In this document: positions 25,684 through 34,577 of the stretch, in pieces
Layout of the letters: each line of letters begins with the position of its first letter
Numbering within the stretch: the stretch's first letter is position 1
Assembly (NCBI GenBank): GCA_020692215.1
Contig: JAIMKW010000001.1
Location: 219,224-283,223, forward strand
Source: Sandarakinorhabdus sp.
Lineage (GTDB): Bacteria > Pseudomonadota > Alphaproteobacteria > Sphingomonadales > Sphingomonadaceae
Length of the DNA stretch: 64,000 bases
Reading direction: 5' to 3'
Notes under the pieces: model-generated
What the model was told of the DNA's origin: nothing
The model's input: the letters and a program-made list of their open reading frames with translations, nothing else
The model's database searches: none
Program-made: the position numbers and the translations under genes

Positions 25684-27245
25684 AACATCTTCTGCTTTGC
25701 GCCCTCCTGGCCGCAGCCCCGCTTTGCGCCCAATCGGTCAACACCGCGGCCTCGGCCGAACCCAGCTGGAAGAAGGCGGTCGCCGAGATCGAGGCGCGGA
25801 GCCGCACGCTTGACGGCGCCGCGCGCGGCCGTGCAGCCGGTGCAAACGCGCGTGCGAAGAATGTGATCCTGTTCATCGGCGACGGCATGGGGCCATCGAC
25901 GGTAACGGCCGCGCGCATCTTCGAAGCGCAGCAGCGCGCCAAACGCCACGCCGAAAGCGCGGGCGGCGCCACACTCCCCGGCTTTGAAGGCGGCGAGGAA
26001 AATCAGCTCAGCTTCGAACGCTTCCCGGCAACCGCGCTGGTGAAAACCTACAATGTAAACGCCCAGGTTCCCGACAGCGCCGGAACCGCCACGGCGATGA
26101 CAACAGGCACCAAGACCCGGATCGGCGTGCTTGGCATCCTGCCGGGGCAGGGGCCGCAGGATTGCAGGCAGCCCGAACGGTTCCCGCGCACCCTGGCCAC
26201 GCTGGCGAAAGAGCGCGGCATGGGTGTCGGCGTGGTGACGACAACGCGCATCACCCACGCAACGCCGGCTGCCATGTATGCCCATACCCCCAGCCGCGAT
26301 TGGGAAGCGCCCGATCGCAGCTATCCGGCAGACGATCGCAAATCCGGCTGTGTCGATATCGCGGCCCAGCTGACAGGCTTTTCCGGTGGCCTCGATGTTG
26401 TGCTTGGCGGTGGGCTTTCAAAGTTCCGGCCCGCTGGCAAGGGCGGCACGCGCGACGATGGCCGCGACCTGATCGCTGAATGGCAGGCTGCCACCCCGCA
26501 GGGCCGCTTCGTGGAAACGGCCGAGCCGTTCCGGGCGCTCGATCCCCGCGCAGCCGGCCCAGTGTTCGGCCTGTTCAACGCCGACCATCTGGATTTCAAC
26601 TTCGATGCCGACCGGCAGAAGGAGCCATCGCTTGCCGAACTGGCGACCTTCGCCGTGAAGAAGCTGCAGGCGCAATCGGGCGGCAGGAACGGCGCGGGCT
26701 ATGTGCTGATGGTGGAAGCCGGGCGCATCGATCACGCCCACCATCTCACCAACGCCTATCGTGCGCTGGATGAAACCGTCGAGCTTTCAAAGGCCGTGGA
26801 GGCGGTGCGCAGGCTGGTGAACCCGGATGATACGCTGATCCTTGTCACCGCCGATCACAGCCATGTCTTCACCATCGCCGGCTATCCCCCGCGCGGAAAC
26901 AACATTCTGGGCCTGCTGCGCCCGATCAAGGGCGGCGAATCGCGCACGGCAACCGATGCGCAGGGCAATTCGCTGGATCAGCGCGGGCGGACCATGCCGA
27001 CGCTCGGCTATGCCAACGGGCCGCTGGAAATCCGCTCGGGCAACCGGGTCCTCTCCTCGGCCAAGCCATCCATCGATCCGGATTTCCTGCAGCACAAGAC
27101 CTTCTCGCTGGGCTCTGAAACCCATGCCGGGGAGGATGTGGCGCTCTATGGCGTGGGGCCGGGCAGCGCACTGGTTTCAGGAACGCTGGAACAGAACAGC
27201 ATCTTCCACATCATGGCGCATGCTCTGGGGTGGCGCACGCGCTGA
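25680..27245 (+). CDS. Periplasmic alkaline phosphatase (PhoA family)
   Basis: A 521-residue secreted phosphomonoesterase. A signal peptide (MKHLLLCALLAAAPLCA) is followed by the metal-binding start NVILFIGDGMGPSTVTAARI, the catalytic serine region VPDSAGTATAMTTGTKT, VMVEAGRIDHAHHLTNA with its metal ligands, and VTADHSHVF. These match the bacterial/mammalian PhoA fold with two zinc and one magnesium. The serine loop reads DSAGTATA where E. coli PhoA has DSAASATA, common in marine and alphaproteobacterial forms. It is translationally coupled to the upstream oxygenase. No pho box was recognised, since the gene starts inside the upstream gene. Confidence 0.94.
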   Translation: MKHLLLCALLAAAPLCAQSVNTAASAEPSWKKAVAEIEARSRTLDGAARGRAAGANARAKNVILFIGDGMGPSTVTAARIFEAQQRAKRHAESAGGATLPGFEGGEENQLSFERFPATALVKTYNVNAQVPDSAGTATAMTTGTKTRIGVLGILPGQGPQDCRQPERFPRTLATLAKERGMGVGVVTTTRITHATPAAMYAHTPSRDWEAPDRSYPADDRKSGCVDIAAQLTGFSGGLDVVLGGGLSKFRPAGKGGTRDDGRDLIAEWQAATPQGRFVETAEPFRALDPRAAGPVFGLFNADHLDFNFDADRQKEPSLAELATFAVKKLQAQSGGRNGAGYVLMVEAGRIDHAHHLTNAYRALDETVELSKAVEAVRRLVNPDDTLILVTADHSHVFTIAGYPPRGNNILGLLRPIKGGESRTATDAQGNSLDQRGRTMPTLGYANGPLEIRSGNRVLSSAKPSIDPDFLQHKTFSLGSETHAGEDVALYGVGPGSALVSGTLEQNSIFHIMAHALGWRTR

Positions 27246-27257
27246 TCTGGCAGCCGC

Positions 27258-27389
27258 TCAGCTCTCGGTTCGTGTCGGTTCCCCGGGATCCCGTTCGGGA
27301 ACCGCGCGCGCCTGCTCCTTGCGCTTGCGCAAATTTTCGCGGAGCGCCGCCTTCAATCGCGCTTCGCGGTCTGCCTTGCTTTCTGCCAT
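27258..27389 (-). CDS. Small basic alphaproteobacterial protein of unknown function
   Basis: A 43-residue highly charged protein beginning MAESKADREARLKAALRENL and continuing RKRKEQARA, a single predicted amphipathic helix with a polar tail. Very similar short Arg/Lys-rich proteins occur in many sphingomonads, which supports coding. AAGGCGG lies directly upstream of the ATG complementary to 27387-27389. The frame is open upstream but that part looks non-coding. It converges on the alkaline phosphatase gene. Function unknown. Confidence 0.6.
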   Translation of the reverse strand: MAESKADREARLKAALRENLRKRKEQARAVPERDPGEPTRTES

Positions 27390-27577
27390 CCGCCTTGCTT
27401 TCCGCCTTTTCCCGCGCGATACCGCGCCCAGCGCCGGACGCATAGGGTCGATCGAGAAGCTGGCGATTTCCAACATCATGAATATGTCGCCCTGTCGGGC
27501 TTCAGATTGTAAAGATGTCTTGCGCCAGCCCGTTTGGGCAGGGGCAGGGCTCGTCGAAAGAGGTTCAGTCAACTAGC

Positions 27578-29752
27578 ATGCCGCAAATGCTTGGAACCAT
27601 CGGCCTGCTTAGCCATCTCGTCGCGGCGATTGCGTTCGGCGCGCTTGGCGCTGCGCTTGCGGCAAAGCGGTCTCCCTCGGGATTTGCGCTTTCGGTCGCG
27701 CTCGCGGCCTTTGTCACGGCCTTCTGGGCCGGCGGGCATGTTTTCGCAGGCCTGTACGGCGCGGATTCGATCGTCTGGCTTTCCGAGATGGAAACCCTGC
27801 GAACGGCGGCGTGGATCGGCGTTCTTCTGCTGCTGCAGCGCCGGTCGCTCGGCCTTGCCGACCGGCCCAGTTCATCCTTTGCGGTGGCGGTCGGGCTGGG
27901 GTTTATCATGGCCCTGCAACTGGCAATCGATATCCTGTTTCCCATCAGTGCCAGCACGGCGCCGCTGGTTGAACAGCCCCCTGCCGCGATGCTGTTCATT
28001 GCCTCCCGGCTGGTGCTGTCCATCTCCGGGCTGGTGCTGCTGCACAACCTCTATGTGAACAGCAGCGATGCCGATGGCCTTCCGTTCCGTCTGTTCGCAG
28101 TCGGGCTGGGCGTCATTTTCGCCTATGATCTCAATCTCTACACTCTGCATTTCCTCACCGGCCAGCCCAGCACGGCCCTGCTGGGCATTCGCGGCGCGGT
28201 GAATGCGCTTGCCGTCCCGCTCATCTTCTTCGGGCTCCGGCAGGATGCCGGCAGCCGGTTCCACCTGTCCCGCCAGGCCGCCTTCCAGACGGTCAGTTTC
28301 TTCATGATCGGCCTTTATCTCATCGTGATGTCGCTGCTTGCCTATGGCTTGCGGCTGACGGGCGGGGATTGGGGCCAGCTGCTGCAGGTTACCTTTCTTG
28401 CCGTCACGCTGATCGTCGGCGCACTGGTCATGCTGTCGCCGAAATTTCGGGCGCGGCTCAGGGTCCGGATTGCGCGCAACTTCTATCGCTATCGCTACGA
28501 CTACAGGGTGGAATGGCTGCGCTTCATCGACATGATCGATGCCGGCGCAACCGATGATCAGGGGCGGATACCCTTCCGCGAGAGGCTGATCGAAGCGGTT
28601 GCAACCGTGCTCGATTGCCCCGGCGGAGCCTTGCTGGAACCCTCGGATGCAGGCGGCTACCAGGCAACGGCACGCTGGCGCTGGCCCGAACTTGATCCGC
28701 CCCGCATTGCCGAAGGTGCCGCAATCACTCTCTTTTTCGCCGAAACCGGGCGGATCGTTGAGTTTGATCGCCTGCGCGCCGAAGCCGCCGGCAATGCCGA
28801 TGGTGGCAGCCACGGCACCTTGATGCTGCCCGACTGGGCGGCCGCCGATCGGGATATCTGGCTCGCCGTTCCGCTGGTTCACCGCGACCAGCTGACCGCA
28901 ATCCTTGTCCTCCAGCGCAGCATTGCCGTGCGCGATCTCAACTGGGAAGATTTCGATCTGTTGCGAACGCTTGGCCGCCAGTGCGCGAGCTACCTTGCCG
29001 AAGCCGAAACGCAGGCGATGCTGGACGAAGCGAAAAGCTTCGATGAATATAACCGCCGCTTTGCCTTTGTGATGCACGATGTGAAGAATGTGGTGAGCCA
29101 GCTGGCGCTTGTCGCCCGCAATGCCCAGCGCCATGCCGACAAGCCCGAGTTCCGGGCCGATATGGTTGCAACGCTGAACAGCAGTGTCGCCAAGATGACC
29201 GATCTGTTGAAGCTTATGGGCCGGGAAGCCGGCGGAATGGCGGGGTCCCCCGCCATGGCCGGGGCTTCGGGCGCCGCGCCCGAAGAGGCCGATCTGGGCC
29301 GCATTCTCACCATTGTTGCCGCCGCGCTCCGCCGCCAGCATTCGGCAATCGAGCTGGAGGGTGCGGAACGCTCGGTGCTGGTCTACGGAGATGCGCAAAG
29401 ACTGGAGGCCATGATCACCCATCTCGTTCAGAATGCCATCGATGCCAGTGCGCCGGATGCGCCGATCCGCCTGTCGTTGCGCCAGCGTGGCAATGATGTG
29501 CGAATCACGGTCGCCGACAGCGGCCACGGCATGTCGGCCGGGTTCATCCGCGAAGAGCTGTTCAAGCCGTTCCGGTCCACCAAGGATGGCGGCTTCGGGA
29601 TCGGCGCCTTCGAAGCGCGCGAGATTGCCCGCGCCCATGGCGGCCGGCTGGATGTGGAAAGCCGGCCGGGCGAAGGCAGCAGCTTCGTGGTCGTGTTGCC
29701 GAAGAAGCCCGGCGAAGCCCGGCAGCCCGGCGTGCAGGTGGCCCGATCATGA
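27578..29752 (+). CDS. prsK: PEP-CTERM system sensor histidine kinase PrsK
   Basis: A 724-residue membrane histidine kinase. The first 300 residues form about eight to nine transmembrane helices, followed by a GAF-like domain (residues about 330-470) and a kinase core with the phospho-acceptor His500 (FVMHDVKNVVSQL), N-box LVQNAIDAS, G1 DSGHGMS and G2 GGFGIGAFEAREIARAHGGRL. The membrane region, GAF and HDVKN box match the PrsK family that accompanies exosortase/PEP-CTERM systems. It starts at ATG 27578 and overlaps prsR by four bases. A PEP-CTERM protein lies 5 kb downstream, but no exosortase (xrtA) or polysaccharide cluster is in the window. Confidence 0.93.
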   Translation: MPQMLGTIGLLSHLVAAIAFGALGAALAAKRSPSGFALSVALAAFVTAFWAGGHVFAGLYGADSIVWLSEMETLRTAAWIGVLLLLQRRSLGLADRPSSSFAVAVGLGFIMALQLAIDILFPISASTAPLVEQPPAAMLFIASRLVLSISGLVLLHNLYVNSSDADGLPFRLFAVGLGVIFAYDLNLYTLHFLTGQPSTALLGIRGAVNALAVPLIFFGLRQDAGSRFHLSRQAAFQTVSFFMIGLYLIVMSLLAYGLRLTGGDWGQLLQVTFLAVTLIVGALVMLSPKFRARLRVRIARNFYRYRYDYRVEWLRFIDMIDAGATDDQGRIPFRERLIEAVATVLDCPGGALLEPSDAGGYQATARWRWPELDPPRIAEGAAITLFFAETGRIVEFDRLRAEAAGNADGGSHGTLMLPDWAAADRDIWLAVPLVHRDQLTAILVLQRSIAVRDLNWEDFDLLRTLGRQCASYLAEAETQAMLDEAKSFDEYNRRFAFVMHDVKNVVSQLALVARNAQRHADKPEFRADMVATLNSSVAKMTDLLKLMGREAGGMAGSPAMAGASGAAPEEADLGRILTIVAAALRRQHSAIELEGAERSVLVYGDAQRLEAMITHLVQNAIDASAPDAPIRLSLRQRGNDVRITVADSGHGMSAGFIREELFKPFRSTKDGGFGIGAFEAREIARAHGGRLDVESRPGEGSSFVVVLPKKPGEARQPGVQVARS

Positions 29753-31098
29753 CGAAGCCCGTCCTGCTGGTGGTGGAGGATGATGCCGGCCTGCAACGGC
29801 AATTGCGCTGGGCCTATGATGACTATGACGTGGTCATCGCCGGCGACAGGGCGGCTGCGATGGAAGCGGTCCGCAGCCTTGCGCCGGCTGTTGTCACGCT
29901 CGATCTTGGCTTGCCGCCCGATGCCGATGGAACGTCCGAAGGGTTCGCCATCCTCGAAGAGATCATGATGTCGGCACCGCACACCAAGGTGATCGTGGCG
30001 TCGGGCCATGGCGCGCGGGAAAGTGCGCGGCGTGCCATCGCGCTTGGTGCGTTCGATTTCTATCAGAAGCCGGTCGATATCGATGAGCTTGGGTTCATTG
30101 TCGGCCGCGCCTTCCATGTCGCGGAGCTGGAGGCGGAAAACCGGCGGCTGGCATCGATGCACACAGGCGGGCCGCTCGCCAATCTGGTGACGGCCGCGCC
30201 GGAAATGCTGAAGGTCTCGGCGATGATCGAGCGGGTCGCGCCCACCGATGTATCTGTTCTGCTGCTCGGCGCTTCGGGCACCGGCAAGGAGGTGCTGGCC
30301 AACGGTCTGCACGCTGCATCCCGCCGGGCCAAGGGACCGTTCATCGCCATCAACTGTGGCGCCATCCCCGAAAATCTGCTGGAGGCCGAACTGTTCGGCT
30401 ATGAGCGCGGGGCGTTTACCGGCGCGGTCAAGACAACAGAGGGCAAGATCGAACTGGCGCAGGGCGGCACCCTGTTTCTCGATGAAGTCGGCGACATCCC
30501 CGTGGCGTTGCAGGTAAAACTGCTGCGCTTCATCCAGGAGCGGGTGATCGAGCGCGTGGGCGGCCGCAAGTCGATCGAAGTCGACACCAGGATCGTGTGC
30601 GCCACGCACCGCAACCTGAAGAAGATGATCGCAGACGGATCCTTCCGCGACGATCTGTTCTACCGGATCGCGGAAGTGACCATCTCCATTCCGCCACTTC
30701 GCGAACGCGAAGGCGACGCCGTTCTTCTGGCCAACCATTTCCTGAAGAAGTTTGCCGCAGACCGGCCAGGTGCCCCCACGCGCTTTGGCCCCGCAGCGCT
30801 TGCGGCGATCAACCTGCACAGCTGGCCCGGCAACGTCCGCGAGCTGGAAAACCGGGTCAAGCGCGCTGTCATCATGGCCGACAATATTGCCATCACACCC
30901 GCCGATCTCGATCTGACCGACACCGCCGAAGCCGGCCTGCAGACCCTGCGCGAAGCCCGGATTGCATCGGACAGACGTGTCGTGAGCGCCGCGCTGACTG
31001 CATCATCGGGCAGCATCAGCCACGCCGCCAAGCTGCTCGGCGTCAGCCGTCCAACCCTTTACGACATGATCCGCGACCTCGGCATCGAAACAGGCTGA
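29749..31098 (+). CDS. prsR: PEP-CTERM system response regulator PrsR (sigma-54 activator)
   Basis: A 449-residue NtrC-type regulator: receiver domain with phospho-acceptor Asp52 (VVTLDLGLPPDADG), AAA+ domain with Walker A GASGTGKEV, the sigma-54-contacting loop YERGAFTGAVK, Walker B LFLDEVGDIP, and a Fis-type helix-turn-helix (SISHAAKLLGVSRPTLYDMI). An extended receiver loop (DLGLPPDADGTSEG) is typical of the PrsR family. It is coupled to prsK by an ATGA overlap. The pair is expected to activate sigma-54 promoters of PEP-CTERM and matrix genes, as shown in Zoogloea for the floc-forming system. No clear -24/-12 site was found in front of the PEP-CTERM gene here. Confidence 0.94.
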   Translation: MTKPVLLVVEDDAGLQRQLRWAYDDYDVVIAGDRAAAMEAVRSLAPAVVTLDLGLPPDADGTSEGFAILEEIMMSAPHTKVIVASGHGARESARRAIALGAFDFYQKPVDIDELGFIVGRAFHVAELEAENRRLASMHTGGPLANLVTAAPEMLKVSAMIERVAPTDVSVLLLGASGTGKEVLANGLHAASRRAKGPFIAINCGAIPENLLEAELFGYERGAFTGAVKTTEGKIELAQGGTLFLDEVGDIPVALQVKLLRFIQERVIERVGGRKSIEVDTRIVCATHRNLKKMIADGSFRDDLFYRIAEVTISIPPLREREGDAVLLANHFLKKFAADRPGAPTRFGPAALAAINLHSWPGNVRELENRVKRAVIMADNIAITPADLDLTDTAEAGLQTLREARIASDRRVVSAALTASSGSISHAAKLLGVSRPTLYDMIRDLGIETG

Positions 31099-31124
31099 TC
31101 GAACAGGGCGGGTTGGGTTTCAGC

Positions 31125-31739
31125 CTAGCCACCCTCGCCGGGGAACAGGCCGTCGCGGGCCATTTGCGCTTCGGCTTCGGCCAGCCGTGCCGCCGCCTTG
31201 TCGATAAGCCGGGCAACCTCGGCGGCATCGCTCGGGCTGTCCTGTTCTGCCTTTTCGGCGCGCGGCGCTTCCCTGGGCGGCGGCAGATCGGCACCGCCTG
31301 CAACGGCTGGCCTGCTGCGCGGCGCTGTGGTGCGCCGGGGTTCCAGCAGCCACTGCACCAGCCCGACAAGCCATTTGGCCCGCGCGTCGCTTCCGGGAAA
31401 GTCGCTCGCGAGCGCAGATGTCGCCCGTTCCACCAGAAGCGTTTCCAGCCTGGCGATACAGGCATCGAGATGCCTGTCCCACTCGCGGGCGAAGCGCGGA
31501 TTGCGCACCCGCTCGGCCACGGCGGCGCCGGGTGAAATTCCAGCCTGAAGGCAGGCCTCCTCAAACCCCGCCGTGCTTCCCAAAGACACCAGGAACAGCC
31601 GACGCTGGCTTTCCGAAAGCATCCGCACCTTTGCCCGCAGGGCTCTGGATGGGATTGCGCGGAACCCCGGCATCCGCGCGAGATGCCTGGACCGCGCGGC
31701 GTGCGGCGACAGGCTGTGGAAGGCTTTTGATCTGGTCAT
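31125..31739 (-). CDS. Hypothetical protein with terminase-small-subunit-like HTH region
   Basis: A 204-residue protein of unknown function. Residues about 42-100 (SESQRRLFLVSLGSTAGFEE, then ACLQAGISPGAAVAERVRNP, then RFAREWDRHLDACIARLE) follow the FLxxLxxTGxVxxACxxAGxS...A...R..DP.FAxxWD pattern of the phage terminase small-subunit/Sph-type HTH found in many stand-alone alphaproteobacterial proteins. The C-terminal half is Pro/Ala-rich and ends in a charged helix (DAAEVARLIDKAAARLAEAEAQM). The start at 31739 lies nine bases from a perfect 19-bp palindrome, so it is probably a target of the divergent TetR regulator. No phage genes are nearby. Confidence 0.7.
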   Translation of the reverse strand: MTRSKAFHSLSPHAARSRHLARMPGFRAIPSRALRAKVRMLSESQRRLFLVSLGSTAGFEEACLQAGISPGAAVAERVRNPRFAREWDRHLDACIARLETLLVERATSALASDFPGSDARAKWLVGLVQWLLEPRRTTAPRSRPAVAGGADLPPPREAPRAEKAEQDSPSDAAEVARLIDKAAARLAEAEAQMARDGLFPGEGG

Positions 31740-31747
31740 GTGGAAAA

Positions 31748-31766
31748 AATAACCGAAACGGTTATT
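31748..31766. promoter_or_regulatory. Perfect 19-bp palindrome, candidate TetR operator
   Basis: AATAACCGAAACGGTTATT: eight-base arms around AAA, in the intergenic region between the leftward HTH protein (start 31739) and the rightward TetR regulator (start 31870). It overlaps a leftward -10-like TACAAT (complement of 31764-31769), so binding would block that promoter. TetR-family regulators usually bind such dyads next to their own genes. The assignment is inferred from position and symmetry. Confidence 0.7.
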
Positions 31767-31869
31767 GTAGGACAGCCGAGAAGACAATTGGCGCGGATAA
31801 TGCACGGAGCCACCGGGAAAAGGGTGCTTTGGCCTTTCAATTCGGAAAACGGGCATTAGGTGAAAAACT

Positions 31870-32541
31870 ATGGAAACTGGATTGAAATTGCACGAATCGC
31901 TTGGCTCGATGCCGAAAACCCAGCCGGAAGGTGCCAATAGCGTGCCGCAAAAGGTCGATGGACGCCGCGAACGCTCGGCCGACAGCCGCCGCCGGATTCT
32001 GGCGGCCATGGTCGAGCTCATCGAAAGCGGCCTTCCTGCCCCCACGGCCGAAGCCGTTGCTGCGCGCGCCGGCGTGTCGCTCAGAACCGTTTTCCGCCAC
32101 TTCGAGGAAATGGAAAAGCTGCATCTGGAAATCGCAGCGCTGGTGTTCGAGCGTGTCCGCCCCATCCTCGACAAGCCGTTCGCCGTTCGCACATGGCCCG
32201 ATGTGCTGCACGAAACGATTGCCCGTCGCGCCGAATTCTTCGAAATCCTGTCCCCCTTCAAGACAGCGATCGATGTGTATCGCCATCGCAGCCGGCCGAT
32301 TGCGGCCCAGCATCGCCGGATCAGCGTCATGAGCCGGGATCTCCTGGCCGCATCGCTTCCCTCTGCCCTCGTGGCCGATCACCAATCGTTCGAACTGCTG
32401 AACCTGCTTCTCTCCATCGAAAGCTGGCAGCGCCTCAGGGATCAGCAGGGGCTGTCTGTCGCCGATGCCACCGCCGTGGTCCGCCGGGGCGCTGAAGCCG
32501 TGGTGGAAAAGTCCGGCATGGGGCGGCTTGCCGGCGCTTAG
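31870..32541 (+). CDS. TetR/AcrR-family transcriptional regulator
   Basis: A 223-residue repressor. After a variable 30-residue start comes the TetR helix-turn-helix: SRRRILAAMVELIESGLPAP, TAEAVAARAGVSLRTVFRHFEEMEKL. The rest is helical and would hold the ligand pocket (ILSPFKTAIDVYRHRSRPIAAQHRR). AGGTGA lies seven bases before the ATG. It is divergent from the terminase-like HTH protein and separated from it by a perfect palindrome. A TIR-domain protein follows 94 bases downstream. The ligand is not predictable. Confidence 0.9.
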   Translation: METGLKLHESLGSMPKTQPEGANSVPQKVDGRRERSADSRRRILAAMVELIESGLPAPTAEAVAARAGVSLRTVFRHFEEMEKLHLEIAALVFERVRPILDKPFAVRTWPDVLHETIARRAEFFEILSPFKTAIDVYRHRSRPIAAQHRRISVMSRDLLAASLPSALVADHQSFELLNLLLSIESWQRLRDQQGLSVADATAVVRRGAEAVVEKSGMGRLAGA

Positions 32542-32549
32542 CGGGCCGG

Positions 32550-32585
32550 CCGCAGCGCTGCGGGGCTTTGCGAACATTGCGCAAT
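32550..32585. promoter_or_regulatory. Two short perfect palindromes upstream of the TIR gene
   Basis: CCGCAGCGCTGCGG (32550-32563) and CATTGCGCAATG (32574-32585) are perfect 14-bp and 12-bp palindromes 10 bases apart in the 94-bp gap between the TetR gene and the TIR-TPR gene. They could be protein-binding sites or, for the first, a transcript hairpin. Neither is followed by a T tract, so a simple terminator is unlikely. Confidence 0.4.
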
Positions 32586-32635
32586 GCAGCATGAAAGCGT
32601 AGGGAGTCGTTAACGGCAGGAGGGCGCCGAAACCG

Positions 32636-34522
32636 ATGACGCGCTATGTTGCGTTCCTGAGCTACAGCCACAGGAACCAGGCGGAGACCGCGTGGCTCCA
32701 CCGGGCGCTTGAGCGCTATCAGATGCCGAAGAAGCTGGTCGGCAGGGATACACCCAAGGGCCCGGTGCCGGCGCGGCTGATCCCCATTTTCCGTGACCGG
32801 GATGAACTGAGCGCATCGGCCGATCTCGGCAATGACCTCAATGCAGCGCTCGAAAATTCCGACCATCTGATCGTCATCGCCTCGCCCGCCTCGGCCAGGT
32901 CCACCTACGTCCACGAGGAAATCCGCGCCTTCAAGGCGATGCACGGCGAGGCCCGTGTCTTTGCCCTCATCGTCGATGGCGAGCCTTATGCCAGCGCCAT
33001 GCCGGGCCGCGAGGACGAGGAAGCCTTTCCGGCATCGTTGCGCTTCAAGCTGGCCCCCGACGGCACCCTGACCGACACACCGGCCGAGCCGATCGCAGCC
33101 GATATCCGTCCCAACAAGGATGGACGACGCCTTGCGCTGATGAAGCTGATCGCCGGCATCACCGGCCTCAGGCTCGATGATCTTGTCCAGCGCGAGGCCC
33201 AGCGCCGGGCCCGTCGGCTTACATGGATTGCAACCGGCGCCTCGATGGGGATGCTGCTGACAACGGGATTGGCCGTCTATGCCAACCAGCAGCGCATATT
33301 CGCGGATCAGCAGCGGGTTATCGCCGAACGGGAAAGCGCAGCCGCCCGTGCTGCAACCGATTATCTCATCGGCACATTCGAACTGACCGATCCGGCGACC
33401 GAGAACCCGCGCACGGTCAGCGTCGTCACCATCCTTGCCCGCGGTGCCGAGCGGGCCCGCACCGAACTGAAGAATCAGCCGGAAATCGAGGCCCGCCTGG
33501 TCACAGCCGTCGGCCGTGCCTACACCAACCTCGGCCTTCTGGAGGAATCCGAAGTGGCGCTCACACGCGCGATGCCCGCCATCCGCCGCGCAGGCGCCGA
33601 TGGCGCGCCGGCCCTTGTGGCGCTGTCGGTGAACCATCTGCGCAAGGGCGAGCCGGACAAGGCGCTGACATCGCTGGCCAGCGCAGAGTCCCTGCTGGGG
33701 ACAGATCCCGACAAGCACCTGACGCTCAGGGCCCAGATGGCGTCCCAGCGCGGAGTGATTTCCTATATCAATGCCGATCCGGAACAGGCGCTTGCCCACT
33801 ATGATCGCGCGCTCGCCTATCTCCAGGCCGACAGCGGCGCGGATCCGCGCGACATGGCAACCATCCTCGATGGCCGCGGCCGGGTGCTCAGCGATCTCGG
33901 CCGCTATGACGAAGCCGAAACCACGCTGCAGGAGGCAAACCAGCTGTTCCGCCGATTTCTGGGCGAGCAGCATCTTGCAACGGGCCGCAATCTCTATGGG
34001 CTTGCGCTGGTTGCCTACAGCGATGGCCGCAACGATATCGCGCAGCAGCGCATTGTCGAATCGCTGGCCATCCTGGCGCGTGTTCTCGATAAAACAAATC
34101 CGCTCCGGGCAGACGCGCTGTCGCTCCAGGGGTCCATCTACCAGGCGCAGGGCGATCTCGTTCGGGCGGATCGGGCGCTGGCAGGTGCAGTCTCTGCCTA
34201 TCAGCAGGCCTTCAAGGGCGGGCACTACAACATCGGCATCGCGGAATACTACCGCGCGCAAGTTGCCATGCAGCAGGGCCGGCCGGAGGCTGCACTGGGG
34301 CATCTGGATGCCGCAAGGCGCAACTATGAAGCCAGCTATGGCAAGGTGCACGCCAATATCGGGGAGGTCATGGTCACCCGGGCCGAGATTCTCGGCAAAT
34401 CGGGCCGTCTGGCAGAGGCAAGGCGAGACTGCGCGGACGGGATGGCCATGCTGATCGAAACCATCGGGCCAAACCACAGCTTTACGCAGGGTTTGCAGAA
34501 AACCTGCGACGCATTGTCATGA
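32636..34522 (+). CDS. TIR-domain protein with transmembrane helix and TPR repeats
   Basis: A 628-residue protein in three parts. Residues 1-165 form a TIR-like domain: FLSYSHRN (7-14), FRDRDELSASADLG, LIVIASPASARSTYVHEEI with Glu94/Glu95 where bacterial TIR NADases place the catalytic Glu, and VFALIVDGEP. A single transmembrane helix follows at about 196-216 (WIATGASMGMLLTTGLAVY). The remaining 400 residues are TPR-like helical repeats (AYTNLGLLEESEVALTRAM, GRYDEAETTLQEANQLFRR and others), which would be outside the cytoplasm if the TIR part is inside. Such TIR-TM-TPR proteins are recurrent in alphaproteobacteria with unknown role. NADase activity is not established. Confidence 0.88.
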   Translation: MTRYVAFLSYSHRNQAETAWLHRALERYQMPKKLVGRDTPKGPVPARLIPIFRDRDELSASADLGNDLNAALENSDHLIVIASPASARSTYVHEEIRAFKAMHGEARVFALIVDGEPYASAMPGREDEEAFPASLRFKLAPDGTLTDTPAEPIAADIRPNKDGRRLALMKLIAGITGLRLDDLVQREAQRRARRLTWIATGASMGMLLTTGLAVYANQQRIFADQQRVIAERESAAARAATDYLIGTFELTDPATENPRTVSVVTILARGAERARTELKNQPEIEARLVTAVGRAYTNLGLLEESEVALTRAMPAIRRAGADGAPALVALSVNHLRKGEPDKALTSLASAESLLGTDPDKHLTLRAQMASQRGVISYINADPEQALAHYDRALAYLQADSGADPRDMATILDGRGRVLSDLGRYDEAETTLQEANQLFRRFLGEQHLATGRNLYGLALVAYSDGRNDIAQQRIVESLAILARVLDKTNPLRADALSLQGSIYQAQGDLVRADRALAGAVSAYQQAFKGGHYNIGIAEYYRAQVAMQQGRPEAALGHLDAARRNYEASYGKVHANIGEVMVTRAEILGKSGRLAEARRDCADGMAMLIETIGPNHSFTQGLQKTCDALS

Positions 34523-34533
34523 AAACAGGTTAA

Positions 34534-34577
34534 CGCTGAGTCCGCATATCGACTCAGTGCAACTTACTGTCTATAAC
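34534..34577 (+). promoter_or_regulatory. Dyad and candidate promoter before the PEP-CTERM gene
   Basis: CTGAGTC at 34536-34542 and GACTCAG at 34551-34557 form an inverted repeat with an eight-base spacer; the arms extend to nine bases (34534-34559) with one G-T mismatch. TCGACT (34549-34554), 17 bases, then TATAAC (34572-34577) is a plausible sigma-70 -35/-10 pair, so the dyad overlaps the -35. It starts 12 bases after the TIR gene stop and about 30 bases before the next start codon. The binding protein is unknown. Confidence 0.5.

Noticed and set aside
27872..29638. Minus-strand open frame opposite prsK
   Set aside because: No domain or signal; the kinase motifs on the plus strand are complete.
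31125..31739. Prophage remnant
   Set aside because: Only one protein has a terminase-like HTH; no integrase, portal, capsid or attachment repeats are present.
31740..32330. N-terminal extension of the terminase-like HTH protein
   Set aside because: Would run through the palindrome and antisense to the TetR gene.
32435..34477. 680-codon minus-strand open frame opposite the TIR-TPR gene
   Set aside because: Shadow composition, while the plus strand encodes clear TIR, transmembrane and TPR segments.
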